Positions 50,794 through 58,715 of a DNA stretch of 64,000 nt are shown here, in pieces. Made by a program: the position numbers and the translations under genes. Position 1 is the first letter of the stretch. Each line of letters starts with the position of its first letter. This stretch comes from Candidatus Diapherotrites archaeon. GTDB lineage: Archaea; Iainarchaeota; Iainarchaeia; Iainarchaeales; 1-14-0-10-31-34. Below the pieces are notes generated by a model. It searched no databases. It worked only from the letters and a program-made list of their open reading frames with translations, and was not told the origin of the DNA. The DNA lies in NCBI GenBank assembly GCA_040755695.1, contig JBFMAK010000001.1:192637-256636 (forward strand), given 5' to 3'.

Positions 50794-51351
50794 ATGGGCA
50801 AAACAGAAAAAGTAAAAACAACAGGGCGCTTTGGGGCAAGATACGGTGTAGGCATAAGGAAAAGGATAATAAAAATTGAATCAGAGCAGAGGAAAAAGCA
50901 TTTATGCCCTAAGTGCGGTTTCACTAGAGTGAAAAGAAAAGGCACTGGAGTGTATTACTGCACTAAATGCGAAACAGAATTTGCGGGCGGGGCATACCTT
51001 CCTGAAACAATGACAGGCGGCATAATAAAAAAGATGGTCACACAGAAAAGCTTCCTGCCAAACCTTGAAGTATTAATGGAAGCCAAAGAACTTGAAGAAA
51101 AAGGGGGCGTCACCCCAGAATTAATAGAAGAAATATCTGGAGAAAAAGAAGAAAGAGAACTGCCTGAAGAAAAAAGGGAAAAGGAAAAGCCGAGAGAAGA
51201 AAAGCAAAAAGAAAAATTCAGGAAAGAGAAAGAAGAAAGAAAACCCGAAAAGAAAGAGAAAAAAGAGGAAAGAAAGAAAGAGGGAAAAGGCATAATAGGG
51301 AAAGCCAAGTCTCTCTTCCAGCTAAAAAAAGAAAAAAGTGATAAAAAATGA
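50794..51351 (+). CDS. rpl37ae: Ribosomal protein L37Ae with long charged C-terminal extension
   Basis: 185 residues, about twice the normal size. Residues 1-90 are eL43: TGRFGARYGVGIRKRIIKIE and the zinc ribbon CPKCGFTRVKRKGTG..CTKCETEFAGGAY. From about 105 on, a Glu/Lys-rich stretch leads to a less biased C-terminus, IIGKAKSLFQL, that could be a short binding helix. The frame is uninterrupted, and its stop overlaps the rpoP start (ATGA), so the extension is real. Confidence 0.93.
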   Translation: MGKTEKVKTTGRFGARYGVGIRKRIIKIESEQRKKHLCPKCGFTRVKRKGTGVYYCTKCETEFAGGAYLPETMTGGIIKKMVTQKSFLPNLEVLMEAKELEEKGGVTPELIEEISGEKEERELPEEKREKEKPREEKQKEKFRKEKEERKPEKKEKKEERKKEGKGIIGKAKSLFQLKKEKSDKK

Positions 51352-51497
51352 AAAAAGAAGAAGGAAGATACAGGTGCCCTAAATGCAATGAATTCTTCGA
51401 TTTAGCGTCAGGCGCCATTGTAAGATGCCCTTCCTGCGCAAGCAAGATAGTATTAAAGCAAAGGCAGCCTGTGCTAAAAAAAATTGAGGCAATCTAA
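51348..51497 (+). CDS. rpoP: RNA polymerase subunit P (Rpb12-like)
   Basis: 49-residue zinc-binding subunit. YRCPKCNEFFDL and VRCPSCASKIVLKQR supply four Cys in the spacing seen in RpoP. It overlaps the L37Ae gene by 4 bases, the usual archaeal neighbour. Confidence 0.93.
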   Translation: MKKEEGRYRCPKCNEFFDLASGAIVRCPSCASKIVLKQRQPVLKKIEAI

Positions 51498-51519
51498 AAA
51501 AAAGAGTAAGTGACTTTCA

Positions 51520-52008
51520 TTGATCGCTACTACTTCCAGAAAGGCTTCAAGGCGCACTATTTCTCTTGCAAAAGAACTCAACAACTCAATTCCTAGCGCA
51601 AGATATGTTTCCAGGGGAAAACGGTCAATAGAGCAATTAGGGCAATCAGCCTTGCAGGAGGGAAAACAGTTCCTGCTGATTGTAGTAGAAGAATACGGCA
51701 ACCCAAGCGAGATAAGAATAATCAAAATCCATGAAAAGCAGTGGGGTTATTTTGCCACACTAAAAATTTCACTCCAGAAACTGCGGAAGGAATCAAGCAA
51801 ATTCAAGTCAAAAATTGAATTATTGAATATTTCAGTTGAATCCCCTCAACTCAAGAAACTGGTTGAAGAATTAGGCATCCACTCAGGCAAGAGCTCTCAC
51901 TTCACCCTTTCAGAAAAAAACAGTGTAATGGATTTCCTGAAAGAAGGCAAGAGCATTGGCCCGAAAATAAAAATAAAAGAGATTGTCTTCAATGAAGCCC
52001 AAATATGA
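51520..52008 (+). CDS. Brix-domain ribosome biogenesis protein (Imp4-like)
   Basis: 162 residues. IATTSRKASRRTISLAKELN is the start of archaeal Brix/Imp4 proteins, and QLGQSALQEGKQFLLIVVEE continues it. These bind pre-rRNA in subunit assembly. TTG at 51520 is the apparent start. It overlaps the Pcc1 gene by 17 bases. Confidence 0.87.
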   Translation: MIATTSRKASRRTISLAKELNNSIPSARYVSRGKRSIEQLGQSALQEGKQFLLIVVEEYGNPSEIRIIKIHEKQWGYFATLKISLQKLRKESSKFKSKIELLNISVESPQLKKLVEELGIHSGKSSHFTLSEKNSVMDFLKEGKSIGPKIKIKEIVFNEAQI

Positions 52009-52246
52009 ATTCAGCCTGAAGGTATTGTTTCCTTCAGCAGAAAACGCTGAAGTTATAATTAATTCCTTTAAGCCGGAGTTTAAGAGAGAACCATCAAACA
52101 GGGCTTCCTCCAGAGCGTTAAGAAAAAAAAATGTTCTGCAATTGAATATTAAGGCATTGGACTTAACTGCATTAAAAGCTTCAATGAATTCAGCCTTGAA
52201 AGCAATAATTTTATCCCATAAATTAATTGAATTGCAAACCAAATAA
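51992..52246 (+). CDS. pcc1: KEOPS subunit Pcc1
   Basis: 84 residues from the ATG at 51992. The dimerisation subunit of KEOPS, which makes t6A37 in tRNA. KYEFSLKVLFPSAENAEVII, RASSRALRKKNVLQLNIKA and ALKASMNSALKAIILSHKLI follow the family. Standard position between Brix and prefoldin. Confidence 0.9.
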   Translation: MKPKYEFSLKVLFPSAENAEVIINSFKPEFKREPSNRASSRALRKKNVLQLNIKALDLTALKASMNSALKAIILSHKLIELQTK

Positions 52247-52279
52247 AATTTGAAAATGCAAAAAAAAGGAGGCAAAAAA

Positions 52280-52639
52280 ATGAACGAAGACATACAGCAG
52301 GACGTAATGGAATTCGATAAAAGCAGGAGCCAGTTGCTCAACATTACAGCGCAGAAACAGCAGATGCAGTTCCAGAGCAATTCACTGAACGAGGCATTGA
52401 ACGAATTAGAGAAAACAAAAGAAAAAAAAGTATACAAGGCAGTAGGCAATATCCTCGTGCTAGTTCCAACAGATGCAGTGAAAAAGGAATTGAAAGACCA
52501 AAAGGAATCAGCAGACCTGAGAATAAAAACCTTACAGAAACAGGAAGACCTTACAATAGAGAAACTGAACAAGCTAAAGCACAAGATTGAATCAAAAGGC
52601 GAAAAGGCACCAGAAGAAGAAAAAGAAGAAGCAAAGTGA
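52280..52639 (+). CDS. pfdB: Prefoldin subunit beta
   Basis: 119 residues from the ATG at 52280, set by AAAGGAGG 7 bases upstream. Two coiled-coil arms flank a short beta hairpin (EKKVYKAVGNILVLVPTDAV). Holds unfolded proteins with prefoldin alpha, which is not in the window. The tail is Glu/Lys-rich. Confidence 0.95.
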   Translation: MNEDIQQDVMEFDKSRSQLLNITAQKQQMQFQSNSLNEALNELEKTKEKKVYKAVGNILVLVPTDAVKKELKDQKESADLRIKTLQKQEDLTIEKLNKLKHKIESKGEKAPEEEKEEAK

Positions 52640-53674
52640 TTGCAATTGCATTCACACCCTTCATTCAATTCATTCCTGCACTCAATCAAAGGAAAAAAAA
52701 TTGCCCTCCTCACGCACAGCGGGGCAGACGTTGACGCCCTCGCTTCAGCTTCCTCACTCTATTTCGCGCTCAAACCAGAATTCAAAACAAAAATAATTAT
52801 TCCAGACCACATTTCATTGAATGCAAAAATCCTTGCAGGGAAAACCCAAACCCCTTACACCATAAATGCTAATTCCCTCAGCGAATTCAAAGCCCTCATC
52901 ATAGTAGACTTGAATTCCATTGAAATGCTGGGCTCAATGAAAAAAAAAGTGCTTTCCTTCAAGGGCCCAATCCTCCTCATAGACCATCACACAAAAACTT
53001 CTCATCTTCCAAAAACAAAAAACTTCCATTCAATAATCGACCCAAAAAAAGTGAGTTCAACAGAGATTGTTTTTTATCTACTGAAAGAAAGCAAAATCAA
53101 GCTGAACCCTAAGACTGCCTCGCTGCTCGCAGCAGGCATTATTACCGACTCAGCAGGCTTCCATGTGGCTGACTCTGACACTTTTTCTTCAATGGCTGAA
53201 TTAATGAAGCAGTCAAAGAAAAGCTTTTCAGAAATAACAGAATTGTTTGAGTCAAAGCCTGAGCCAAGCCAGAAGATAGCAAAGCTGAAGGCAGCAAAAA
53301 GAGCCAGAATTTACAGGACTGGAGAATTCATTATTGTTACAGCAGAGATAGGGGCATTTGAAGCAGACGCTGCCTCAATACTGACAAGATTGGGCGCAGA
53401 CCTTGCCTTTGCAGGCAAAGCAGAAAAAGGCCTCATAAGATTGAGTGCTCGCGCGAATAATTTCTTTATCCTAAAAACAAGAATTGATTTAGCCAAAGAC
53501 ATTCTTTCAAAACTGGACAAAAAATTTGAAGGCAATTCAGGGGGTCATTCAGGGGCAGCAGGCTTCAACGGCAAAGGCGAGAGCATAGAGAAAGTGTTCT
53601 CTGAATGCCTTGCCTTGCTAAAAGAATTCCTTAAGCTTAAAAGCTTGAATGCAGAAACAAAAGAATACACTTAA
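52640..53674 (+). CDS. DHH-family phosphoesterase
   Basis: 344 residues. Motifs: LTHSGADVDALASA near 24-37, IVDLNSIEML, LIDHHTKT (DHH, near 115), AAGIITDSAGF and the DHHA1 motif GGHSGAAGF near the end. Probably a nuclease or pAp/cyclic-nucleotide phosphatase. The TTG start follows the prefoldin stop without a gap; this gene closes the superoperon. Confidence 0.88.
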   Translation: MQLHSHPSFNSFLHSIKGKKIALLTHSGADVDALASASSLYFALKPEFKTKIIIPDHISLNAKILAGKTQTPYTINANSLSEFKALIIVDLNSIEMLGSMKKKVLSFKGPILLIDHHTKTSHLPKTKNFHSIIDPKKVSSTEIVFYLLKESKIKLNPKTASLLAAGIITDSAGFHVADSDTFSSMAELMKQSKKSFSEITELFESKPEPSQKIAKLKAAKRARIYRTGEFIIVTAEIGAFEADAASILTRLGADLAFAGKAEKGLIRLSARANNFFILKTRIDLAKDILSKLDKKFEGNSGGHSGAAGFNGKGESIEKVFSECLALLKEFLKLKSLNAETKEYT

Positions 53675-53731
53675 TCAGATAATTAAAGCAAATTAAAAAA
53701 AAGAAAATGAATTAAAAAAGAAAAGATTCAT

Positions 53732-53989
53732 TCAAGGCTTGCATGTTGTCATATTGTCAATCATGCATCTCTGGTGGCATTCAATCCAACTGCACTGTGA
53801 GCCATCGGAAATATAATTGTCGCAAACGGCCTCACATTGAATAGATTTCTGCACTTGACTCTGCTGTATTTGAATAGCGCTACCAGTGTTAGCTGAGATT
53901 GTTCCAAGCAAGACAAGTTCCACTATCAAAGTGATTACCAGAGCTGCTATAAAAATTGAAGCCATCCTGTAGATTTTTGCTTCTGCCAT
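53732..53989 (-). CDS. Small secreted or membrane-anchored Cys protein
   Basis: 85 residues, unrecognised. One hydrophobic segment (about 11-32) after a short N-terminus suggests a signal anchor with the rest outside. The outer part holds six Cys (CEAVCDNY, CSWIECHQRC, CKP), probably disulfide-bonded. GGAGGAGAAAT precedes the ATG. Confidence 0.65.
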   Translation of the reverse strand: MAEAKIYRMASIFIAALVITLIVELVLLGTISANTGSAIQIQQSQVQKSIQCEAVCDNYISDGSQCSWIECHQRCMIDNMTTCKP

Positions 53990-54063
53990 TATTTCTCCTC
54001 CTTTTTTTTGTCAATTAAAATTTTAATAATTATAATAGAACTTTGAACTTGTATTTAAAGCTT

Positions 54064-54360
54064 TCACTCTATCCTGACTTTTGAGACAAAAGAGCATGGC
54101 TTGCAGTCGGATGCATTCTCTTCAACGTACCATCCGTCCTTTAATTCGGAGCTTCCTTTAACGTAAATGTGAAGGCTTCCGCTTGAATCACAGTAAGCGT
54201 CAGGCAGGGAGCCATTATATTTAAAGCAGTCTTTTGCGAGAGGCATTGGAACAAAGGCATGGCCTGAGAAGGCAAGATAGATTGAAGAGGCATAGCCTGC
54301 AATGAAGCCCAAGACCAAGGCAATTAATGTGAATTTCCATTTAACTCCTTTTTCTCCCAT
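54064..54360 (-). CDS. Small membrane-anchored Cys protein
   Basis: 98 residues, unrecognised. A transmembrane segment spans about 10-30, followed by an outer domain with four Cys (DCFKYNG, YCDSSG, DCKPCSF). With the gene at 53732 it makes two similar N-anchored, Cys-bearing proteins in tandem, perhaps surface or redox factors. Confidence 0.65.
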   Translation of the reverse strand: MGEKGVKWKFTLIALVLGFIAGYASSIYLAFSGHAFVPMPLAKDCFKYNGSLPDAYCDSSGSLHIYVKGSSELKDGWYVEENASDCKPCSFVSKVRIE

Positions 54361-54450
54361 TCAATCAACTCCAAAAAAACATTCAATTCAATTAAATAAT
54401 ATTCATTCGCCTTTAAATTCTTTTGCTGGAAAAACCCCCTTAAAGCAGAA

Positions 54451-54460
54451 AAATTTATTA
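54451..54460 (+). promoter_or_regulatory. TATA-like box for the gene at 54486
   Basis: AAATTTATTA is centred 30 bases before the ATG, so the transcript is likely leaderless (start near 54482). There is no SD sequence. Confidence 0.5.
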
Positions 54461-54485
54461 AGCCTGAGCACCTTATATTAAAAGC

Positions 54486-55133
54486 ATGAACTCAAGCGGT
54501 TTTGCCTTGATTGGGGCAGGCCTTACAGTAATCGTATTGATTTTAGGAGTGGCAGAAATAGCCTTCCTGGGAAAAATTGAGCCATACAATTACATCTTTG
54601 CAGCAATAGTATTCGTAATTGCTGCGGCAATGGCATTCAAGACATTCAGCGCAAGAGGCACAAAAGAAGCTTCAGTGCAACAGCAAAAAGAGCCTGAAAC
54701 AATTGAATTCAGGCCCCAGGAATTGAGTGCAGAAGAATTCATTGAGTCAAGCAAGTCAACAGGCGAAGAAGAAGGAAAAATGAGCCTAGACGAATTCATT
54801 CTCTCAAGCCCAAAAGAATTCAAAGAGAAAAAGGCAGAGGAAAGCACTGAAAAAAAATTAGATGCAATAAAAAGCAGCATTGAAGGGCCATTAGAAGAAG
54901 AAAAAGAAGAAAAGCCCGAATTAAAAGAAGAAAAAATAGAATTAGGGGAAGAATTAAAGGAAGAAGTTCCAGAAGAAGAAAAGCCCAAAAAGAAGGCCGA
55001 AGCACCTGATTACGAAATCATTAAGCCAAAATCAAAGCCTGCCGAAAAAAGGTCGCAGGCAGAAGAATACGAGGAAATGAAGAAGAAGGCCTTCAAAGAA
55101 CTCAAGAAACTGGTTGAAGAAAAAGAAGAATAA
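54486..55133 (+). CDS. Two-span membrane protein with long acidic/basic cytosolic tail
   Basis: 215 residues, unrecognised. Two hydrophobic segments (about 6-28 and 37-53), then about 160 residues rich in Glu and Lys that contain two similar short motifs, LSAEEFIESSK and MSLDEFILSSP. The repeat suggests a docking site used twice. The C-terminal 30 residues predict as a charged helix. Confidence 0.7.
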   Translation: MNSSGFALIGAGLTVIVLILGVAEIAFLGKIEPYNYIFAAIVFVIAAAMAFKTFSARGTKEASVQQQKEPETIEFRPQELSAEEFIESSKSTGEEEGKMSLDEFILSSPKEFKEKKAEESTEKKLDAIKSSIEGPLEEEKEEKPELKEEKIELGEELKEEVPEEEKPKKKAEAPDYEIIKPKSKPAEKRSQAEEYEEMKKKAFKELKKLVEEKEE

Positions 55134-55134
55134 T

Positions 55135-55293
55135 TCACTCTTTGTCTTTCTTTTTTTCTGTTAAATCCTTTGGAAGCCTTACAAACTTCCTGTACTTTGC
55201 TTTGGCCCAGCCTGGCGGCTGCTTCTTCCTTAAAGCAAATTCCTCTTTAAGAAGCTTCTTCCTTAATTTCTCGTCAACGTCAGTCTGCTTCAT
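55135..55293 (-). CDS. Small basic protein, unknown
   Basis: 52 residues: MKQTDVDEKLRKKLLKEEFA, then a KKQPPGWAKAKYRKFVRLPK core and a charged end. The core with PPGW and several aromatics looks conserved rather than random. Overlooked easily because of its length. Ends on the gene at 54486 with no overlap; the gene upstream ends 10 bases away on the same strand. Confidence 0.55.
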   Translation of the reverse strand: MKQTDVDEKLRKKLLKEEFALRKKQPPGWAKAKYRKFVRLPKDLTEKKKDKE

Positions 55294-55302
55294 TTTTCCT
55301 GC

Positions 55303-55632
55303 CTACTTGTAATTCTTTAAACCAATAAAGCACTGCTCGCAAATAAACTTCTCATTGAAGTACACTCCAAGGTTGTCTCTCTTCCCGCACAGGACACACA
55401 AGTCAATAATCTTCTCCCCTTTCTTTTTTACTTCTGAAGCCCAGCTGTAAAGAAGCTCCCAGGAAACCCATTTCGGGAGAACAAGCTCCTGCATTACCTT
55501 CTTGTCTTCAATCAGAATCCTGTCAATATGGCTGGGCCTTATGTGCTTCTCAATGTTTTCAATCCAGTTAATCTTCTCCTGGTCGCCCCTTCTCTTGAGC
55601 TCCAAGTACTTTTCCTCAAAAAGCGAGCGCAT
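55303..55632 (-). CDS. Zinc-ribbon protein, unknown
   Basis: 109 residues from the ATG at 55632. A TTG at 55698 would add 22 residues with no supporting signal. The C-terminal part has CVLCGKRD and FICEQCF, a four-Cys zinc site. The N-terminal part is helical with HIRPSHIDRI. Family not recognised. Confidence 0.6.
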   Translation of the reverse strand: MRSLFEEKYLELKRRGDQEKINWIENIEKHIRPSHIDRILIEDKKVMQELVLPKWVSWELLYSWASEVKKKGEKIIDLCVLCGKRDNLGVYFNEKFICEQCFIGLKNYK

Positions 55633-55777
55633 AGCAATTCCACTCAAACAAAAAATAATGGCTTTCGGAATTAATAAGTCTATCCCCTCACCTAGCAATT
55701 AAACAATCAAACCACAGTTATGTAGAAGTAATTAAATAGTTTTTAATAAACTTTTTGCACACATTCCTTTTGCATGG

Positions 55778-55834
55778 TTTCAATTCCACTGATTAAAATC
55801 AGTGGATTGAAATATGTCAAGAGGTTCTTGACAT
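55778..55834 (+). promoter_or_regulatory. Two hairpins in the leader of the MBL gene; the second pairs the start codon
   Basis: Stem 1: 55778-55794 with 55797-55812, 16 bp with one bulged T. Stem 2: ATGTCAAG at 55814-55821 with CTTGACAT at 55827-55834, 8 bp, loop AGGTT. The A and T of the ATG start at 55833 are in stem 2, and the SD-like AGAGGT begins at the stem-loop border. This could control translation. Confidence 0.7.
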
Positions 55835-56396
55835 GGCTGAAGTAAAGGTTTTAATTGAGGGATACACAACTGCTGATGCAAAAGAATCCGGCGAAGAAAA
55901 AACATGCCCGACAATTACCCTGGTTAAAGACAGGAATATCATAATGGTTGTAGACCCAGGCATACTTGAAGACCAAAGCATGCTTGCCGGAAAATTAAGA
56001 GAAGAAGGGCTAAGCATTAATGACGTGAACATTGTTTGCATAACCCATTCTCACATTGACCATTACAGGAATATAGGCATGTTCCCGAAAGCAAAAACAT
56101 TGGAGTATTACGGTTTATGGGACAAAAATACAGTTGAGGACTGGAAAGAGCAATTTACAAAAGACATAAAAATTATCAAAACCCCAGGGCACAATTATGA
56201 TTGCATAAGCCTTCTGGTAAAAACTGACAAAGGCATTATTGCAATTGTAGGGGATGTTTTCTGGAAAGAGAATTTTCCTGCTGACGACCCTTACGCAAGC
56301 AATAAAAAAGAATTAAAGGAAAGCAGGAGGAAAGTCCTTGCTGTAGCTGATTACATTATTCCAGGCCACGGAAGAATGTTCAAAGTCAAAAAATAA
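55833..56396 (+). CDS. Metallo-beta-lactamase-fold hydrolase
   Basis: 187 residues. The metal motifs are THSHIDH near 70-76, TPGHNYD near 113, IVGDVFW near 134 and the final PGHGRMF. The acidic VVDPGI is the strand-end Asp. Closest in pattern to short MBLAC1-like hydrolases; substrate unknown. The leader carries two hairpins. Confidence 0.88.
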   Translation: MAEVKVLIEGYTTADAKESGEEKTCPTITLVKDRNIIMVVDPGILEDQSMLAGKLREEGLSINDVNIVCITHSHIDHYRNIGMFPKAKTLEYYGLWDKNTVEDWKEQFTKDIKIIKTPGHNYDCISLLVKTDKGIIAIVGDVFWKENFPADDPYASNKKELKESRRKVLAVADYIIPGHGRMFKVKK

Positions 56397-56405
56397 TTCT
56401 TCTCT

Positions 56406-57167
56406 TTATGCGAGAGCATACTGCAGTGCTTCCTTGATGTCCTTGACTTCCTTGATTTCTACTTTCCAGCCCTGCTCTTTTGCGTAATCGTTCAGGTTCA
56501 AGGTCTTTGGAATGTAATTAATTCTCCTGATAATGAAGCTCCCCCTTCTTTCTTCTTTAACTTGCTGTTCATAATATGAAAGAGTGCTTTGTCCTTTTGG
56601 AACAAGGAATAATGCCATGTGGTTTTCCTCTGCTGCTGCAGCCTTTTCTATTACCCCGCCAATCTGGCCTATTGAACCATCTGCATTGATTGTTCCTGTC
56701 ATTACAATGTCTGCCCTCACCTTTTTTTCCTGCATTGCTGCAATTGTTGCTACAGTGAATGCTGCTCCGGCGCTTGGGCCTCCGATAAGCTGTGTGTTTG
56801 CGTCTTCAACTGAGTAAATTATGTCCTTGTCTTTAAGGCTTTTTCCTGTAATTGTTTCTGCCACGCCTGCTGCTGTTTCAATTGACTGCTGGGTGTCAGT
56901 TTCAACGAACGGGTTTGTGTTGAAGAGAACCCTTCCTTGCCCGTCCCTTATTTCTACAACTCCCTTGCTTATTACTCCTGCCTGACCTTGCTGTTTGACC
57001 GCAACAATGTTTGATGTAGCAGTATAAGTTTTTGAAGGCAGAGTGACAAGCGAGGTTACTGGCTTCTGCTGCTGCAAGAGATAGTATCCTGTTCCTATGC
57101 CTACAATGTACACTATGATTACTGCTGTAATTAATGCAATGCTGTTTATGCCTTTTTCTTTTGCCAT
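56406..57167 (-). CDS. Membrane-anchored S16 (Lon-type) protease
   Basis: 253 residues. A transmembrane segment spans about 9-30. The S16 domain has the catalytic Ser in QLIGGPSAGAAFT and the Lys in GQIGGVIEKAAAA. No AAA+ domain is present, so it differs from archaeal LonB. Standalone anchored S16 proteins are known in archaea, with unknown substrates. SD GGAGG is seen before the ATG. Confidence 0.88.
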   Translation of the reverse strand: MAKEKGINSIALITAVIIVYIVGIGTGYYLLQQQKPVTSLVTLPSKTYTATSNIVAVKQQGQAGVISKGVVEIRDGQGRVLFNTNPFVETDTQQSIETAAGVAETITGKSLKDKDIIYSVEDANTQLIGGPSAGAAFTVATIAAMQEKKVRADIVMTGTINADGSIGQIGGVIEKAAAAEENHMALFLVPKGQSTLSYYEQQVKEERRGSFIIRRINYIPKTLNLNDYAKEQGWKVEIKEVKDIKEALQYALA

Positions 57168-57195
57168 TTTAGTTTTCCTCCTTTAATTTTTACCT

Positions 57196-57606
57196 TTAAT
57201 TTTTGACATGAATGGAATTCCTTCCTTTCTTCACCTTGTTTTTTGCTGCATACTTCACCAGGTAATGGATTGTGCTCTTAGGAATTCCTGTAATCCTTGA
57301 TATTTCCCTCAGGCTCTTGTAATCGTTCTTCAACTCATTTATTTCTAAAATTTTGTTCAATTCAATGTCCAAGGGTCTTCCCTTCCTTTTCTCTTGAAGG
57401 ATTGTAATTCCTGCGCCTTCAATTAATTGCATTGCCTTGATGTTCAGTCTCCTGAAGGTTGAAGGGGAAGCGCTTATCTCCCTCAGCTCGCATCTTTCAA
57501 TCAATTGCTTTAACTTTGCTGCTTTTATTGGCCTCACTAAATGAATTGAAGTGCATTCAACCGGAATTGATTCAATTCTTGTTTCCTTGTCCACCAGGTA
57601 AATCAT
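57196..57606 (-). CDS. Helix-turn-helix protein, unknown
   Basis: 136 residues. The C-terminal part has a clear HTH, SLREISRITGIPKSTIHYLV (about 98-117), like those in resolvases and small regulators, plus a basic end. The N-terminal 70 residues are not recognised. It lies between the S16 protease and the PHP gene, same strand, so it may regulate them. Confidence 0.7.
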   Translation of the reverse strand: MIYLVDKETRIESIPVECTSIHLVRPIKAAKLKQLIERCELREISASPSTFRRLNIKAMQLIEGAGITILQEKRKGRPLDIELNKILEINELKNDYKSLREISRITGIPKSTIHYLVKYAAKNKVKKGRNSIHVKN

Positions 57607-57630
57607 TTAAATTTCTCCTAAAATTTGAAG

Positions 57631-58614
57631 TCATTTCTTTTGCCTCAAAAGCCTTTTCATTCCTGATTTTACCTTTCTCTTTATCCCTAATTTCGGCCTG
57701 GCAATCTTTTTTGCCACGTACTTCAGCCCCTGCAATGCCTCCTTCCTTTTCACTGACCTCTCCACAATTTTGTATATTCCCGGCATTGTTTCAATTATTA
57801 GGGGTCCTGCCCACACAATGTTTTCTTTTTTTTTGAGTTCACTCAAAAAGAGTTCATTGCTCAATCCTGCTTCAATGCTTTTCATTTTCATCATTCCTGT
57901 TCCAATCCTGTCAGCGCTGTGCGCATCAGAGCCTGCAGTAATGAATTTTGCTTGGGAGCCTAATTCGACTGCCTTAAAGCACCTCATTACAATATCAAAG
58001 GTCTGCCTTTCAATCTTTGAATGCACTTTTTTTGCAATCCTTGAAAGCCCTGTCTTTTTTGCCACGACATTTTTTTCAAGATAAGAGAAAAACCTTACAG
58101 GCCTCTTCACCCAATTAGACTCATACAGGAAATTGCTCAGGTTTCCGATCATTCCAGTGTAGCACTCTATTCCCAAATCATTTTTTCTCAGCAACTTCAC
58201 TAATTTTCCTGTTCCAATAACATAGCCTGCGCTGTCATAGTCAAAGCCGAATGGATGCGAGAAGCTCATAGTGAGAGAATTATCTTGCGCCAAGTTCAAA
58301 ACATTTCCAAAATCAACTTTCTTTGCATTCAAACTCTTTAAATCATAAATTCTTTCGTCCTCGCTGTAAAGCAGCACATGGCCTGCTGTAGTATTAACCT
58401 CCATTCCTGGAATGAGAAGAATATTATCAGGCTTGATTTTATTTAGGAGATCAAAGGCTTTTTTTGGATTCATGTCAGAATGTTCAGTAATTGCAACGGC
58501 ATTCAGGCCTAATTCTATTACCTTGTACCACCATTTAATTGGATTGACTTTTTTTTCAAGTAGGTGAGTGTGCAGGTCAGCAGAAATGGTTTTGGGTAAA
58601 AGCTCAAAAGGCAT
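57631..58614 (-). CDS. PHP-domain phosphoesterase
   Basis: About 327 residues from the ATG at 58614; a TTG at 58632 is possible, but a TATA-like box at 58630-58643 favours 58614. PHP motifs: ISADLHTHLL, AVAITEHSDMNP, LIPGMEVNT, MSFSHPFGFD and TAGSDAHSADRIG. The C-terminus is basic. Likely a metal-dependent phosphoesterase of unknown substrate. Divergent from an HTH regulator; a palindrome lies between. Confidence 0.87.
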   Translation of the reverse strand: MPFELLPKTISADLHTHLLEKKVNPIKWWYKVIELGLNAVAITEHSDMNPKKAFDLLNKIKPDNILLIPGMEVNTTAGHVLLYSEDERIYDLKSLNAKKVDFGNVLNLAQDNSLTMSFSHPFGFDYDSAGYVIGTGKLVKLLRKNDLGIECYTGMIGNLSNFLYESNWVKRPVRFFSYLEKNVVAKKTGLSRIAKKVHSKIERQTFDIVMRCFKAVELGSQAKFITAGSDAHSADRIGTGMMKMKSIEAGLSNELFLSELKKKENIVWAGPLIIETMPGIYKIVERSVKRKEALQGLKYVAKKIARPKLGIKRKVKSGMKRLLRQKK

Positions 58615-58653
58615 TATATAAAAGGGCTTCAATTAAAATAAAAAAATATGCAT

Positions 58654-58669
58654 TTCTGGCATGCCAGAA
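58654..58669. promoter_or_regulatory. 16-base perfect palindrome, candidate operator
   Basis: TTCTGGCATGCCAGAA lies in the divergent promoter region of the PHP and HTH genes, 13 bases upstream of a TATA-like CTTTTTATT (58683-58691). A second copy, TTCTGGCATCACAGAA (14 of 16), is at 58727-58742 inside the first codons of the HTH gene, 73 bases on, about seven helical turns. Confidence 0.65.
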
Positions 58670-58715
58670 TTACAATGCAAAGCTTTTTATTCCTGAAAGG
58701 CGTTCATTTTATTGC

